A stretch of 64,000 nucleotides of DNA, taken from NCBI RefSeq assembly GCF_001586775.1, contig NZ_LQXS01000002.1, forward strand, positions 124,001-188,000, written 5' to 3'. Both the position numbers and the translations under genes were made by a program. Each line of letters opens with the position of its first letter. Position 1 is the stretch's first letter. This DNA comes from Sphingobacterium populi. Lineage in GTDB: Bacteria > Bacteroidota > Bacteroidia > Sphingobacteriales > Sphingobacteriaceae. Of this stretch, positions 9,446 through 20,014 are shown piece by piece. Below the pieces are notes generated by a model. That model was not told where the DNA came from. It did no database searches and saw only the letters and a program-made list of their open reading frames with translations.

Positions 9446-9453
9446 CAAAGTTA
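9446..9453 (-). promoter_or_regulatory. -7 box upstream of the aldolase gene
   Basis: The minus strand reads TAACTTTG, a full match to TAnnTTTG, about 66 nt upstream of the ATG. Between box and gene lies a small palindrome, ACTAAC-N6-GTTAGT, around 9423-9440. Confidence 0.6.
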
Positions 9454-9511
9454 ACTATAAAAAACACAAAGAATAAATGGTAATTCTTAAATTCGAATCA
9501 TATCTTGATTG

Positions 9512-10735
9512 ATGAATATTTTTAGATCGCTGCAATACCCCAATTTTAGGTTACATGTTATCGGACAGGCTATTTCGCTGATGGGTACCTGGATGCAGCG
9601 CGTTGCTATCAGCTGGATGGTTTATTCGCTCACCAATTCGGTATTCTGGCTAGGTTTTGTGTCTTTTATATCGCTGTCGCCTTCGCTATTCTTATCGCCA
9701 TTTATTGGATCTTTTATAGACAAAAGGAAGAAATATAATCTGGTAAGGAAAACGCAATTTGGCCTAATGGCGCAGGCAGGTTTACTTACTTTGCTAGTGT
9801 ATACTGGCCAGGAATCTGTGCTGCTATTATCTATTCTTGGTTTTATTCAGGGAGTAATTAACGCTTTTGATGTCCTGGGTAGGCAGTCGCTTATGGTTTC
9901 GTTGGTTGATGATAAGAAAGATTTGCCTAATGCGATCGCGTTGAACTCTTCGATATTTAATGCGGCGCGTATGGTTGGCCCTGCGATTGGTGGTATTTTG
10001 TTGACCACGTATGGGGAGTTGTTCTGCTTTGCAGTTAACTTCGTTAGCTTCGTACCTGTTATCATCTGTTTGATGCTTATGCGCGTCACAGAGCGCTCAT
10101 TTGAGGGTAGGAGAGGTAGTAATTGGGAAGGGTTGATCGAGGGGTTTCATTATCTTAAAAGGTCGCCGCACATCGCTTCTTTGATTATCGTCTTGACTTG
10201 TTCTAGTTTGTTGGTCATTCCATATACTTCTTTGCTACCTGCAGTCGCACGTGAACTGTTTAATGGGAATGAGGCTACTTTTTCTTGGTTCGAAAGTATG
10301 GCTGGGCTTGGTGCGATGATTGGTGCCGTGAATATGGCTAGACTAAAATCTGGAGAAAATTTACGTTATCGCGTGATGTTCTCCGCTGGTATTATGGGAG
10401 TAGCATTGCTTTTTCTGGCATATGCCCATTTCTTGCCTTCTGCATTGATTTTTACGGCTTGTGTGGCATTTGGAATGATGATGCAAAACTCATCTATCAA
10501 CACCTACATTCAGACGCATGCGATGTCGGCTTATCGCGCGCGCGCCATGTCGTACTATGTGATGGCATTCCAAGGGATATTTCCAATCGGAAGTTTGCTG
10601 ATCGGAAGTTTGGCGGAGTGGATTGGATTAAAAAATACGTTGTATGTGATGGGCAGTTGCGCTGTGTTAATTTCACTTGGCTTCTATCTATACCTAAGAT
10701 TGCACATAAAACGGCGTCTCTTTAAGCGGTATTAG
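9512..10735 (+). CDS. MFS efflux transporter (EntS/MFS_3-like)
   Basis: A 407-aa inner-membrane transporter of the major facilitator superfamily with about 11-12 hydrophobic segments. The N-terminus (LQYPNFRLHVIGQAISLMGTWMQRVAISW) and the FIDKRKKYNLV loop between TM2 and TM3 match the MFS_3 branch, which includes the enterobactin exporter EntS. Substrate is unknown. ATG at 9512 is preferred over the adjacent TTG at 9509. The 3' end overlaps the convergent retropepsin-like gene by 14 nt. Confidence 0.88.
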   Translation: MNIFRSLQYPNFRLHVIGQAISLMGTWMQRVAISWMVYSLTNSVFWLGFVSFISLSPSLFLSPFIGSFIDKRKKYNLVRKTQFGLMAQAGLLTLLVYTGQESVLLLSILGFIQGVINAFDVLGRQSLMVSLVDDKKDLPNAIALNSSIFNAARMVGPAIGGILLTTYGELFCFAVNFVSFVPVIICLMLMRVTERSFEGRRGSNWEGLIEGFHYLKRSPHIASLIIVLTCSSLLVIPYTSLLPAVARELFNGNEATFSWFESMAGLGAMIGAVNMARLKSGENLRYRVMFSAGIMGVALLFLAYAHFLPSALIFTACVAFGMMMQNSSINTYIQTHAMSAYRARAMSYYVMAFQGIFPIGSLLIGSLAEWIGLKNTLYVMGSCAVLISLGFYLYLRLHIKRRLFKRY

Positions 10736-11183
10736 TAACCTGTAATTTTCTGCGTTTGCGATTGGTAAGCTGTAATGTGGCCGTTTTGTAGTTGATTATG
10801 GCGCCATATGCCTGCAAAATATCTCCGCCTAAGACACCGACTACGGGCTCGAGATTCATCTTGCGATAAGCATAATTTATGGAGCTTAAATCTAATACAG
10901 CAAAATCAAACTTCTTAATATGCCAGTCACCTATCTTAAGTTCTGGAATATGTACAAAAAAACTTTCCATAGCATTCGTACCCAGTCCCGTAGATAACAC
11001 GTCTGTTAAGTTCAATTGGGCTTCCGTTATTCCAGCATCGAGCAGGGTGGTTTTGTCCAACACGGTTTTAGAAGCCCCAGTGTCTACTACCATTTTAAAG
11101 GTTTTATCTAGGAGCTTAATTTCTATAAGTGTATGGAAACCATCCGGCTGTAATTGGATGATTTCCAAAGGTATTTTGGTCAT
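10722..11183 (-). CDS. Retropepsin-like aspartic protease
   Basis: A 153-aa clan AA protein. The catalytic motif VVDTGASKTVLD (D34-T-G) is clear, and a second half GVLGGDILQAYGAIINYK matches the ILG/D block of bacterial retropepsin-like proteins. Such proteins act as homodimers. There is no signal peptide, so a cytoplasmic location is expected. Substrate is unknown. It lies downstream of mdh on the same strand with a 29-nt gap and overlaps the MFS gene tail to tail. Confidence 0.85.
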   Translation of the reverse strand: MTKIPLEIIQLQPDGFHTLIEIKLLDKTFKMVVDTGASKTVLDKTTLLDAGITEAQLNLTDVLSTGLGTNAMESFFVHIPELKIGDWHIKKFDFAVLDLSSINYAYRKMNLEPVVGVLGGDILQAYGAIINYKTATLQLTNRKRRKLQVTNTA

Positions 11184-11212
11184 GTAGTGCGTTTAAAAAG
11201 CGAACAAGTTAT

Positions 11213-12151
11213 TTAAATGATGCCTTCATCAGATAGTACCTGATTCATCTTACGCACGGCATCAGCACTTTTACCTAAAAGTTCTTGTTCATCGTCTGAT
11301 AAAGGCATAGGTATGATACGATCCCAACCTTTATTATTGATTATGACTGGTACTCCCAACGCAATATCTTCGTGTCCATATTCGCCCTCTAAATACACAG
11401 ATGCGGTGAATAGTTTGCCCTGATTACGGATAATGCTCTCTACCATAGCAGCAGCGGCAGCACCGGGAGCGTACCAAGCGGATGTACCAATTAAGCTGGT
11501 TAATGTAGCACCACCAACCATGGTTTTTTGTATAATATCATTCTGTTCTTCGGCAGTCAAAAGCTCACTAATGCGCACACTGTTCCAAGTTGCATGCTGA
11601 ATCAGTGGAATCATCGTCGTATCTCCGTGACCGCCAATCACAATGGCATTCAGATCAGTCGCGGCTGCATTTAATTTTTGCCCTATTTGATATTTAAATC
11701 GGGCAGAATCCAGTGCGCCACCCATGCCGATAATTCTGTTTTTGGGTAGTCCACTACTTTTGAGCGCGAGATACGTCATCGTATCCATTGGATTAGAAAC
11801 GATCAGGATAATAACCTCTGGTGAATGTTGAACTAAATTTTCGACCACAGTCTTAACAATATTGGCGTTGGTGCCAATTAGTTCTTCTCTGGTCATGCCT
11901 GGCTTACGCGGTATACCCGAAGTAATGACGGCAACGGACGAACCTGCTGTGGAACTATAATCGTTTGTGACACCGGTGATCTTCGATTCAAATCCTAACA
12001 GGGCGGCGGTCTGCGACATATCTTGTGCTTTGCCCTCAGCAAAACCATCTTTGATATCTAATAAAACGACCTCTTCGGCAATGTTTCTTCGGATGATATT
12101 ATCAGCAGTAGTCGCACCTACGGCTCCTGCACCAACTACAGTTACTTTCAT
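11213..12151 (-). CDS. mdh: Malate dehydrogenase
   Basis: A 312-aa NAD-dependent LDH/MDH-family enzyme interconverting malate and oxaloacetate in the TCA cycle. The Rossmann motif is GAGAVGATTADN, and the acidic residue at the end of strand 2 (LLDIKDG, D32) indicates NAD preference. SGIPRKPGMTR carries the substrate-binding arginines typical of MDH, LDSARFK contains the conserved Asp/Arg pair, and the catalytic histidine is H175 in IGGHGDTTMIP. It is close to the retropepsin-like gene and separate from the tam operon upstream. Confidence 0.96.
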   Translation of the reverse strand: MKVTVVGAGAVGATTADNIIRRNIAEEVVLLDIKDGFAEGKAQDMSQTAALLGFESKITGVTNDYSSTAGSSVAVITSGIPRKPGMTREELIGTNANIVKTVVENLVQHSPEVIILIVSNPMDTMTYLALKSSGLPKNRIIGMGGALDSARFKYQIGQKLNAAATDLNAIVIGGHGDTTMIPLIQHATWNSVRISELLTAEEQNDIIQKTMVGGATLTSLIGTSAWYAPGAAAAAMVESIIRNQGKLFTASVYLEGEYGHEDIALGVPVIINNKGWDRIIPMPLSDDEQELLGKSADAVRKMNQVLSDEGII

Positions 12152-12210
12152 GTCTTAGTGGATTATTGATTCTTTTAAAGATACAAAAAATAACCTACAC
12201 CTGCGGAGTA

Positions 12211-14493
12211 TTAGAATGGATATCCAATGGCCAAGTTGAAGACAAGGTTTCTGCGTCGCCATTCGCGATTTCCAAAGTCGATTTGGTTGAATACCCAACC
12301 ATTACTTTCCTGCACGTACGGCTGTCTAAATGGAATGGCCAAATCTGTACGGATCACTAAAAAGTCGATATCAACACGCAAGCCTAAACCGCCACCTACG
12401 GCTAATTGTTCGTAGAATTTGGTGGTCAATTCTGCACCAGGTCTGGTTTCATCCCGGCGTTGTAACCAAATATTACCGGCATCCACAAAGGCTGCCCAGT
12501 TGAAGATCCCAGAAATTGGCGCGCGATACTCGGCGTTGAGTTCCAGCTTGAAATCTCCGGTTTGATCAGCAAAAAAATCATCAGGCACATAGTCTGCTGC
12601 ATTGACCAACCCAGGTCCGACAGAGCGTGCGCGAAACGCACGCATACCATTCGGGCCTCCCGAGAAGAATTGCTTCAAATAAGGAAGTTGAATGGAGTTG
12701 CCATAGGAATGACTAACACCAATCATGGCTCGCGTGACAAAAGTGGATTTTGGCGTTATTTTCCAATAATGTCTGAAATCTGCTTCACCCCGTATGAATT
12801 GCGCATAGCGCGTGCCAAACAGAAACTCAGGACTATCTGAAGATGCGTCTGCTCCTTGAATCAAGCCTAGCACATTACCCGATGTATTCAACGCACTGCG
12901 TACAAAGTAGGTGTGTGTACGATCCTCCATATTGTTCTGGAAAGTAAATACGTAGTTTGGTCCGAAAGAGAATTGCGGCTCGATGATATGTAATAAGGAA
13001 GGAAACGTTATGGCTTGATTACGGTATTGTTCTGTCACATTCCGGGGCTGGGCATAGATAATCTCCGCTAATGTCAAGTCATGAACTTTGCGCTCATTTT
13101 CCTTCCAAGAATACCCAAAGTTAAAAGTCAATGAGTTTAAACTATAGAACGCACGACGATCTAGAAACTCATAGCGCAAACTAGCGAAGGTGCGAGGGAT
13201 GTATTTCCGCGAAGGTGCCCATTTGTATGGAGACAGCAGGCGTGGCCAGCTGATAGCTGCTTCGGCACCATAGCGAATAAAATTGGAGTTTAAGGCTGCA
13301 CCACCTACTTGTGTTTCGAATCCAGCAAAAGCCGTTAAGGTGAGTGTCTCAAAACCTTTAAAAGCGTTTTTCAGACTCCAGTTTACACTACCTTCAATAC
13401 CATTGTATACAGTCGCTGTCTTTCCGATGAGCTCGGTGCGTAACGTCCTCGGCTTCATAGGAGTGAGGTAATAATATACATCCATCGTGTTGGCCGAATC
13501 CGGACTATCGACAAAGTCATTTTTTACGAATTGGAAGGTATTCATATTGACCAAGTGATTGATCGTCATATTATGATCTTCCCTATTATACATTTCGCCT
13601 TTATGGAAGAACAGGTGGTTAGCGAGTACTTTTTTTCTAAACTTGTTGTCAGGATCGTAAATATAATATTCGCCTTCGTAAGCCTCGGTTCCTCTAGGAA
13701 TACGTCGTGTGTAACCCTCAGCTGATTGAGTGTAATCTGGAAAAACCACGATTTTTCCAATACGTTGAGGATGTTTTGCGCGTTCCGCGGTTTCCGGTTT
13801 TACGGTCATAAACATGTCTACTTGATGTCTTCCTACGGTACTATCCACATCCAACAACATGTTGTCTGCATTGAAATAATAGTAGCCTTTGTTTTTCATG
13901 GCTACATCAATGCGCTCCCGTTCATTAATGACGACATCCAGATTGTAATTATTACCGCGGCGCAATAGAGTAGCATCTTTGGTGCTAGCCATATCACGAC
14001 CCCATTGTTTTGTCGAATCTACATCAAAGGCAACTTCTCTAATTTTGTACCCCGGTCCCGCAACGGCATCGAATTGCACGGTTGCTTTCTTGCCATTAAT
14101 CAACGTGTCGGAAGTAACTTGCGCCTGAAAAAAACCGAGGTTCTCTAGGCGATTTCGCAACAGATTCTCATTATATTCGTAATTGACCTCACTTAACAGT
14201 ACGGGAGCTTTTCCTTGGCGTCTGATAAATCGTTTTATAAATCCAACCGTCGTATCTGGTCCGCCACCCATATTCCAAAGAGCTACCTTCAATTTTGAGG
14301 TGGGCTCTGGGCGTACGTAACTTTGCAGTCGACTTTCAAATAATTCTTTCCGATCTTTATCTAAGGTGTCGTTCTGGATATTCACTGTGGCTTCTTCGAA
14401 AAGATGCTCGCCATCCGCAATATACTTAGTGGCATTACAGCCCACTACGAGAAGCAGTGATGCGGTAGCAATTAAAAGGTGATTATTTTTCAT
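12211..14493 (-). CDS. BamA/TamA-family outer-membrane protein (TamL lipoprotein)
   Basis: A 760-aa Omp85-family protein. The ATG at 14493 gives a lipoprotein signal (MKNNHLLIATASLLLVVGC) and is preceded by GGGAG; an in-frame ATG at 14517 adds eight charged residues. The N-terminal half carries POTRA-like repeats, for example LLRNRLENLGFFQAQVTSD. The C-terminal half is a beta-barrel with the Omp85 signature FFSGGPNGMRAFRARSVGPG, and it ends GYPF. Bacteroidota pair such lipidated TamA-like proteins (TamL) with TamB to move proteins or lipids to the outer membrane. It overlaps the end of tamB by 11 nt, so the two are translationally coupled. Confidence 0.92.
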   Translation of the reverse strand: MKNNHLLIATASLLLVVGCNATKYIADGEHLFEEATVNIQNDTLDKDRKELFESRLQSYVRPEPTSKLKVALWNMGGGPDTTVGFIKRFIRRQGKAPVLLSEVNYEYNENLLRNRLENLGFFQAQVTSDTLINGKKATVQFDAVAGPGYKIREVAFDVDSTKQWGRDMASTKDATLLRRGNNYNLDVVINERERIDVAMKNKGYYYFNADNMLLDVDSTVGRHQVDMFMTVKPETAERAKHPQRIGKIVVFPDYTQSAEGYTRRIPRGTEAYEGEYYIYDPDNKFRKKVLANHLFFHKGEMYNREDHNMTINHLVNMNTFQFVKNDFVDSPDSANTMDVYYYLTPMKPRTLRTELIGKTATVYNGIEGSVNWSLKNAFKGFETLTLTAFAGFETQVGGAALNSNFIRYGAEAAISWPRLLSPYKWAPSRKYIPRTFASLRYEFLDRRAFYSLNSLTFNFGYSWKENERKVHDLTLAEIIYAQPRNVTEQYRNQAITFPSLLHIIEPQFSFGPNYVFTFQNNMEDRTHTYFVRSALNTSGNVLGLIQGADASSDSPEFLFGTRYAQFIRGEADFRHYWKITPKSTFVTRAMIGVSHSYGNSIQLPYLKQFFSGGPNGMRAFRARSVGPGLVNAADYVPDDFFADQTGDFKLELNAEYRAPISGIFNWAAFVDAGNIWLQRRDETRPGAELTTKFYEQLAVGGGLGLRVDIDFLVIRTDLAIPFRQPYVQESNGWVFNQIDFGNREWRRRNLVFNLAIGYPF

Positions 14494-17400
14494 TGGACTC
14501 CCTTTCTTCTTCCTCATTTCTTATGGCTGTATTTTCTTTTCTTTTTACGGTATCTTTAGGGCTGCGTGGTCGCGCGCCGAAATTTGTTACGCCGTTATTG
14601 CTGATACGATCTTGTGCTGTAACGGGTCTGCTTGTTGATAAGTTATGGCGGCGATCTCTATTTAGTCGACGTTCCAAACTGTCTTGAATTATCGTTCGTA
14701 CACTATCTCTGTAAACAGAATCGGTTTCAATTCGATCCACGTCAAACCGTCTACGGAAGTTCACATTATTAGTGTTGTAATAGTTTTCGACCGACCTGGC
14801 ACTCATAAATATTTCGCGGAACTTATCATACGTTATATTGGCTACGAGACCGATTCCTGTTTCTATAAACTGCCCCTGCAAAGTAGGTTGATATTGGTTA
14901 TTACGAAATACACGACCAATATAACGGCCATCTTCAGATAAGCGGTATTCTAGGGACACATCACCTGCAATGTTAGACGTTTTTTCCCCTGGTCTGGCGT
15001 TGCCCTCTACTTCAAAATTGGATCCTACCGTAACTTTAAGCCGATCATCAAACAGCGTTCTGGATAGACCTACGTTTAAGTCGGTACGGTTCTGCGCACT
15101 CCCGGTAAGGAAGTCTTGTTCAGATTGCAAGTTGAAGTCAATGTCCACACCGCGGATTAGATCAGAGGTCAGATTATTCAATTGCCCCGTTAGGAAGTTA
15201 CTTAATGTACTGCGAGCCATGCCCTCGACGCCACCACCACCAGATAAACTTTCGAACGGATTTGCCGACATAAATCTACCGAGTGCAATCAGAGAGAAAA
15301 CTTGTTTGTTCAGCTCTGCTGGATCGTTTCGCATATTCGCTAATGCAATATTGACATTGCTCGTCACATCTTGCGGCACCATGGTGCTATTGTCGTCCAA
15401 TTGGATATCGAATGCTAGATCTGGCGTAAATAAAGCTCCAGATAACTTCAGCAAGACATTAAAAGGAATACGCTGTCTATACAAGTTTTGAGCTTGCTGA
15501 TCTACTTGACCTTGAACTAATTCCAATGTTGGGAATCGATTACTATATACTGCGGTAATGTTCATGTTCGCATCCAATGGATCGCCACCCCAGGTGATAA
15601 CACTTCCTTTCTGGAAGGTAAACCTGCGAGACAAAGGTCCGAGTGGCACGGTGTATTCTCCTTTTTCGATCGTATAGGTGCCTGACATCGTGATTTTTTC
15701 GCTCGCATCTATTCCGGCGGTTAACTCGGCTATACCTTGAATATGCAGCTCATCCTGTGTACCCGGATCGAGTACGACGGTAAAACGTGCTTCAGGATCT
15801 GTTTGTAATTTTAAACTGATATCCATACCGGTAAGTGCTGCAGGTGCAGTGGCGATGGAATCAAGCTGGGCAAATATATTTCTACTCGTGCTATCGCTAC
15901 GATTGACAAACTTCACCACACCGTCACGCTCGGCTACACCCGGATTTTCGTTTGGTACGACAAAGTAAAAGTCTGTATTGTCGTTCACTCGAATACTTCC
16001 ATCTACGCGCGGACTATTCATATCGCCTGTTACACGAAGGTTGGTGGTGAGATACATTTTACCATAAAACATATCATTGTCTTCCATCGTAGAATTCATC
16101 GCCTCGAAATCATCCATGTTGAGGTTAAGATTGAAAGCAAAATCGCTGTAATCGGTCGTGCGCACGGCTCCGTTGATACGGGCAGTATTATTTTTGGCGT
16201 CACGAATTTCAAACTGTCTAAATTGTACTCCTTGATTGTTTAATGATATGGTTTGATTGTTAATCAACATGGTTGAATTCAACATCGCTACATTCATCTT
16301 ACTGTCGTTAAAGGTAAGTCCACCTGTGATACGAGGCGTTGTTGTCGTACCTGCAATATCGATCTTGCCGGTGATAGTTCCTTCTGTATCTCGAAGGTTG
16401 CCAAAGCTAAATGCTTCCAAGGTTTTCATCATCATCGGTTTAAATTCAAGGCTTGCATTGATCTGCGCGTCACCTTGTGGTGGCGATACGAATGTTCCTA
16501 ATAACTGCACATCGTTGCCATTCCCCGTGATTGCGACGTCAGCAGCAAAAGTATTTTCTCGCTCATTGTTGACTTTTATGCTGATATCACCTACCTCTTG
16601 TTTTGCGAAGCTGAATGCATCGATCGTGAGATCAGAAATAAATACTGGACTGCTCTCTAAGCGGGATACGGTAGCTGTTCCATTAATACCTCCACCGACA
16701 TCTAGTGATTCTGAATCTACCATTCTGCTGATGGTTTCAATTCTGAAGTTGTTAAAATTCAATGCTATAGGTGAATTGAAGGTGGAGTCTTGTGATAAAA
16801 CGGATAATTCCTGTCCATTATTTCGAAGCACAAAATCGCGTACCAATATGCCTGCATCACCAAAAGCAATTTGATTATTGGGCATCACATTCCAGTTTTC
16901 ATAGTTCAGCATCAAGCCATCTTCAAGCATGCTTAAGATGAAATTATTGTTATCTGCGGTCATTTTAGCGCCAAGATGGTATTGTGGTTGGCTTTCCTTA
17001 TCTCGAATCCACAGGCCGAAGTTTACATTGTTATTAGCGACATCACCACTTATTACTGTATTGATCAGCTCCACACTACTCACACTTATTCTGTTAATCA
17101 AGGTATTGTAGTACAACGTGCTATCTACCGTAATGATGTCTGCTCCAACATTTTCTATTTCTGTGCCCGAATAAATTAGTTTAGGCGCTAGAATCTTCGC
17201 TATCAAAGTTTTAGAATCACTGTCAAATGTACCATCCAACGTGATGTCGCGCATTTCTTCCAGATCTGGGACTAATTCGCGGACAATTCGCGAATGGCTA
17301 GCACGAGCACTGAATTCGAATTGCTGGCGAGAGTAACTCGTGGTGTCAATCGTATTCGTGGGGTTATAATAAACACGGATAATGTCTTGAATGGATGTTC

Positions 17401-19795
17401 CCAGTTCAGAAATTTTGTAACGGCCAACCAAATGCGCATTCAGCATCTCTGAGTTGAATAGGATTCTACTGCGTTCGGCAGTAGTCATCGCGGTCAATGC
17501 CACAGTGTCTAAGTAATAGCGATCATTGTTGTGCGCTATATTTGAATTAAGTACTTTCAGTGATCCATTCAAGTAATCAATATCCAAAGTTTCGAAGTCT
17601 GCTACAATTTCTCCGTGATATCGGAAATCATCGTTCATCAGTTTCAGATTTTGGAAATTCACGCTGTCGATCATCAAGGAAGCCGTTAATCGCGGATAGG
17701 TATCGTGCATATTAGCATCCAGATCCAGATCGAAGCGTACGTTGGGATCCGGACTATTTATTTTACCGCGAATATCGCCGCGATCAGCTTCCAGATCCAT
17801 CGTAATGTCGCGGTAGGAGTAACCCATGGCGTCCGCACGATTTACGGTTCCTTGAACTTGTGCTAGCATGGTTTTCGGATCCAAACCTGTACCTTTTATA
17901 TGCGCTTCGGCAGCAATAATGCCGAGGACCGAATCTTGACCAAGAATCTGACCAATGTTAAGATCATTAATGGCTACACGCAAATCGTACGTCGTATCTC
18001 GCGCCATGCTCATGTTACCGTTAACGCTAGCGTTTCCTTGCTCGGTAATGAGATCCATGTTGGTCGCAAAGGCGGTCATTCCACCTTTAAACTTTCCAGT
18101 AAGGCTAATAGAATTTGGTAGCTGAATACTGTCTGGCAACATCGATTTGGCTACTAGTCGCTCAATATCTCTTCTACCTGTGGTAAACTTTCTTAAATCC
18201 AAATCGATATATAATTTCTCCACATCTGGTAAGCCTTTAATATGGGCTTTTGCGAGCATGTGTGTATTATCCAGTGTTTTGAATTCAAAATTTGGAATAT
18301 ACAAATCATCGACGTGGCCATGAACTCTGCCATCGATATAGAATTTTTGAGCCAATAACGGCTTCATGCTTTCTTCCTGTTCTAGATCGGGCGCCAAGTA
18401 GCGTAGATCGCTCATGTCGATATGACTTTTCTTGATGTTCGCTTCAATCTGTACTTGACTCAAGTCATTAGACAGGGCGTCTAATGATGGATAACTCACT
18501 TTTACATAATCGCGGATCAAACTTTTAGAAGTTTCGACGTATAGGTTCTCGATCATTGCACCAGTAGTATGATAGGCGAAATCTGCTTTCACCTGCTTCA
18601 GAAAGAAACCAGAGTGATCTTTTACGGATAAATTTTTTAAAGAGCCCGATATCGAATCCGACGAATAATACAAATCTTGTAAATCGGTCTCCAAATTGGA
18701 TAACCGCATGTTGAAAAAATCCAGACCTTTCGTTCTTGGTTGATTTTCATCTTTAAACCAGAAATTGGTTTTCTCTACATTCAATTTTCCTAAGCTAACT
18801 ACCCAATTCATCGGCTGTGCTTCGGTCGCGCTTGTATCTTGCGATGCAGCAGCTGATGGAGTTGGCTGGTCTGTTTTGCCAAATAATACGTAAGAATCAG
18901 ACTCTTCTAAAGTGACGTCTTTGATGCGAACCACTTCTTTGTTGAGATCCATTTCGTCGATATTGGCAATTAGTTTGCGCAAGTCAAACTTGGTATCCAT
19001 ACCCGATGCTTCGTCATCGTACTTGATATGAATATTAGTTAAGTTGATGGTGTTAATTGCCAATGCTGGCATGGCGGCACTAGCAGATGTGTCGGCAGTT
19101 TCGATTCCAAAATCTGAAGCATCTGGTGCATCAGTACTATCGGCTACTGTCCACTGGCGTACGTTGGCCTGCACACCATCCAAATTAATGGTAGACATCG
19201 CAAAAGCCATATCACCGGTCAAATCAAATTTCTTAATATTCGTGCTAAAATGCTGTAGATTGAGGTCTGCAGCTGTACCAATTACTTGATCGTCGTACAC
19301 AAATCGAATGCGTTCGAAAAGCACCTTGTCTAGGTCGAACACCATACTGGATTCGCTTTCTTCTTGTTTAGGTTGTTTTTCTGGCGAAGCAAAAGCATTG
19401 ACGATGTAATCAAAGTTGAATGTGCTGTCGGGTAGCGTTCTATTGATTTTTGCAGTGACACCTTTTACTTCCAGTTCCTGGAGCTCCACTGTATTGTCGA
19501 GCAAGCGCCACATATTGATATCTACCAAAATGCGTTCGCCAGAAAGTAATGTGTCTTGGGATTGATCTTCAAAATAAATGTCTTCCAATACCAATTTTTT
19601 CGGGAAAGCAATATTAATGTAACCTATTCGCACAGGTGTACCAATCTTACCTTCAACATAATTAGTCACCTTACCAACCACAAAGTTTTGGATCTTAGGC
19701 ATTCGGATTAGTACAATAAGTAGAAGCACTAAAAGGATAACAGAACCGACGATCCATAGAAGAGTCTTCAGTGCGATTTTTCCAAATCTATTCAA
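14483..19795 (-). CDS. tamB: Translocation and assembly module inner-membrane protein TamB
   Basis: A 1770-aa protein with one N-terminal transmembrane helix (about residues 10-33, VGSVILLVLLLIVLI) followed by a very long beta-rich periplasmic part. This starts with an AsmA-like region (GKIGTPVRIGYINIAFPKK) and ends in a DUF490/TamB domain (roughly 1300-1690). The C-terminal tail is Arg/Asn rich and highly charged. The protein forms a hydrophobic groove bridging inner and outer membranes. The likely start is TTG at 19795 (MNRFGKIALKTLLW), an unusual start codon. It is the first gene of a tamB-tamL pair. Confidence 0.93.
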   Translation of the reverse strand: MNRFGKIALKTLLWIVGSVILLVLLLIVLIRMPKIQNFVVGKVTNYVEGKIGTPVRIGYINIAFPKKLVLEDIYFEDQSQDTLLSGERILVDINMWRLLDNTVELQELEVKGVTAKINRTLPDSTFNFDYIVNAFASPEKQPKQEESESSMVFDLDKVLFERIRFVYDDQVIGTAADLNLQHFSTNIKKFDLTGDMAFAMSTINLDGVQANVRQWTVADSTDAPDASDFGIETADTSASAAMPALAINTINLTNIHIKYDDEASGMDTKFDLRKLIANIDEMDLNKEVVRIKDVTLEESDSYVLFGKTDQPTPSAAASQDTSATEAQPMNWVVSLGKLNVEKTNFWFKDENQPRTKGLDFFNMRLSNLETDLQDLYYSSDSISGSLKNLSVKDHSGFFLKQVKADFAYHTTGAMIENLYVETSKSLIRDYVKVSYPSLDALSNDLSQVQIEANIKKSHIDMSDLRYLAPDLEQEESMKPLLAQKFYIDGRVHGHVDDLYIPNFEFKTLDNTHMLAKAHIKGLPDVEKLYIDLDLRKFTTGRRDIERLVAKSMLPDSIQLPNSISLTGKFKGGMTAFATNMDLITEQGNASVNGNMSMARDTTYDLRVAINDLNIGQILGQDSVLGIIAAEAHIKGTGLDPKTMLAQVQGTVNRADAMGYSYRDITMDLEADRGDIRGKINSPDPNVRFDLDLDANMHDTYPRLTASLMIDSVNFQNLKLMNDDFRYHGEIVADFETLDIDYLNGSLKVLNSNIAHNNDRYYLDTVALTAMTTAERSRILFNSEMLNAHLVGRYKISELGTSIQDIIRVYYNPTNTIDTTSYSRQQFEFSARASHSRIVRELVPDLEEMRDITLDGTFDSDSKTLIAKILAPKLIYSGTEIENVGADIITVDSTLYYNTLINRISVSSVELINTVISGDVANNNVNFGLWIRDKESQPQYHLGAKMTADNNNFILSMLEDGLMLNYENWNVMPNNQIAFGDAGILVRDFVLRNNGQELSVLSQDSTFNSPIALNFNNFRIETISRMVDSESLDVGGGINGTATVSRLESSPVFISDLTIDAFSFAKQEVGDISIKVNNERENTFAADVAITGNGNDVQLLGTFVSPPQGDAQINASLEFKPMMMKTLEAFSFGNLRDTEGTITGKIDIAGTTTTPRITGGLTFNDSKMNVAMLNSTMLINNQTISLNNQGVQFRQFEIRDAKNNTARINGAVRTTDYSDFAFNLNLNMDDFEAMNSTMEDNDMFYGKMYLTTNLRVTGDMNSPRVDGSIRVNDNTDFYFVVPNENPGVAERDGVVKFVNRSDSTSRNIFAQLDSIATAPAALTGMDISLKLQTDPEARFTVVLDPGTQDELHIQGIAELTAGIDASEKITMSGTYTIEKGEYTVPLGPLSRRFTFQKGSVITWGGDPLDANMNITAVYSNRFPTLELVQGQVDQQAQNLYRQRIPFNVLLKLSGALFTPDLAFDIQLDDNSTMVPQDVTSNVNIALANMRNDPAELNKQVFSLIALGRFMSANPFESLSGGGGVEGMARSTLSNFLTGQLNNLTSDLIRGVDIDFNLQSEQDFLTGSAQNRTDLNVGLSRTLFDDRLKVTVGSNFEVEGNARPGEKTSNIAGDVSLEYRLSEDGRYIGRVFRNNQYQPTLQGQFIETGIGLVANITYDKFREIFMSARSVENYYNTNNVNFRRRFDVDRIETDSVYRDSVRTIIQDSLERRLNRDRRHNLSTSRPVTAQDRISNNGVTNFGARPRSPKDTVKRKENTAIRNEEEERESNEK

Positions 19796-20014
19796 AATAC
19801 GAGTATATATTGTTAATATTCACGTTAGAAACACCTGGTAGCTGTATATGTTTGCAGGAGTCAGAAAGTTGGTCAACAAAGTACTATTGCTACAGACAAA
19901 ATTACAACCTTTTGAATTGCAGCATTATTTTTGTTGTCTAATACTTTTTAGCAAATGTCGTTCCTTTTTTTTACGCGCTGAAAGAAAATTTAAATTAACC
20001 TTATTATTCATTTT

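Noticed and set aside
14970..16874. Long plus-strand open frames (173 and 205 codons) opposite tamB
   Set aside because: The minus strand encodes a continuous TamB protein with normal family features; the antisense frames are Leu/Ser/Pro-rich shadows.
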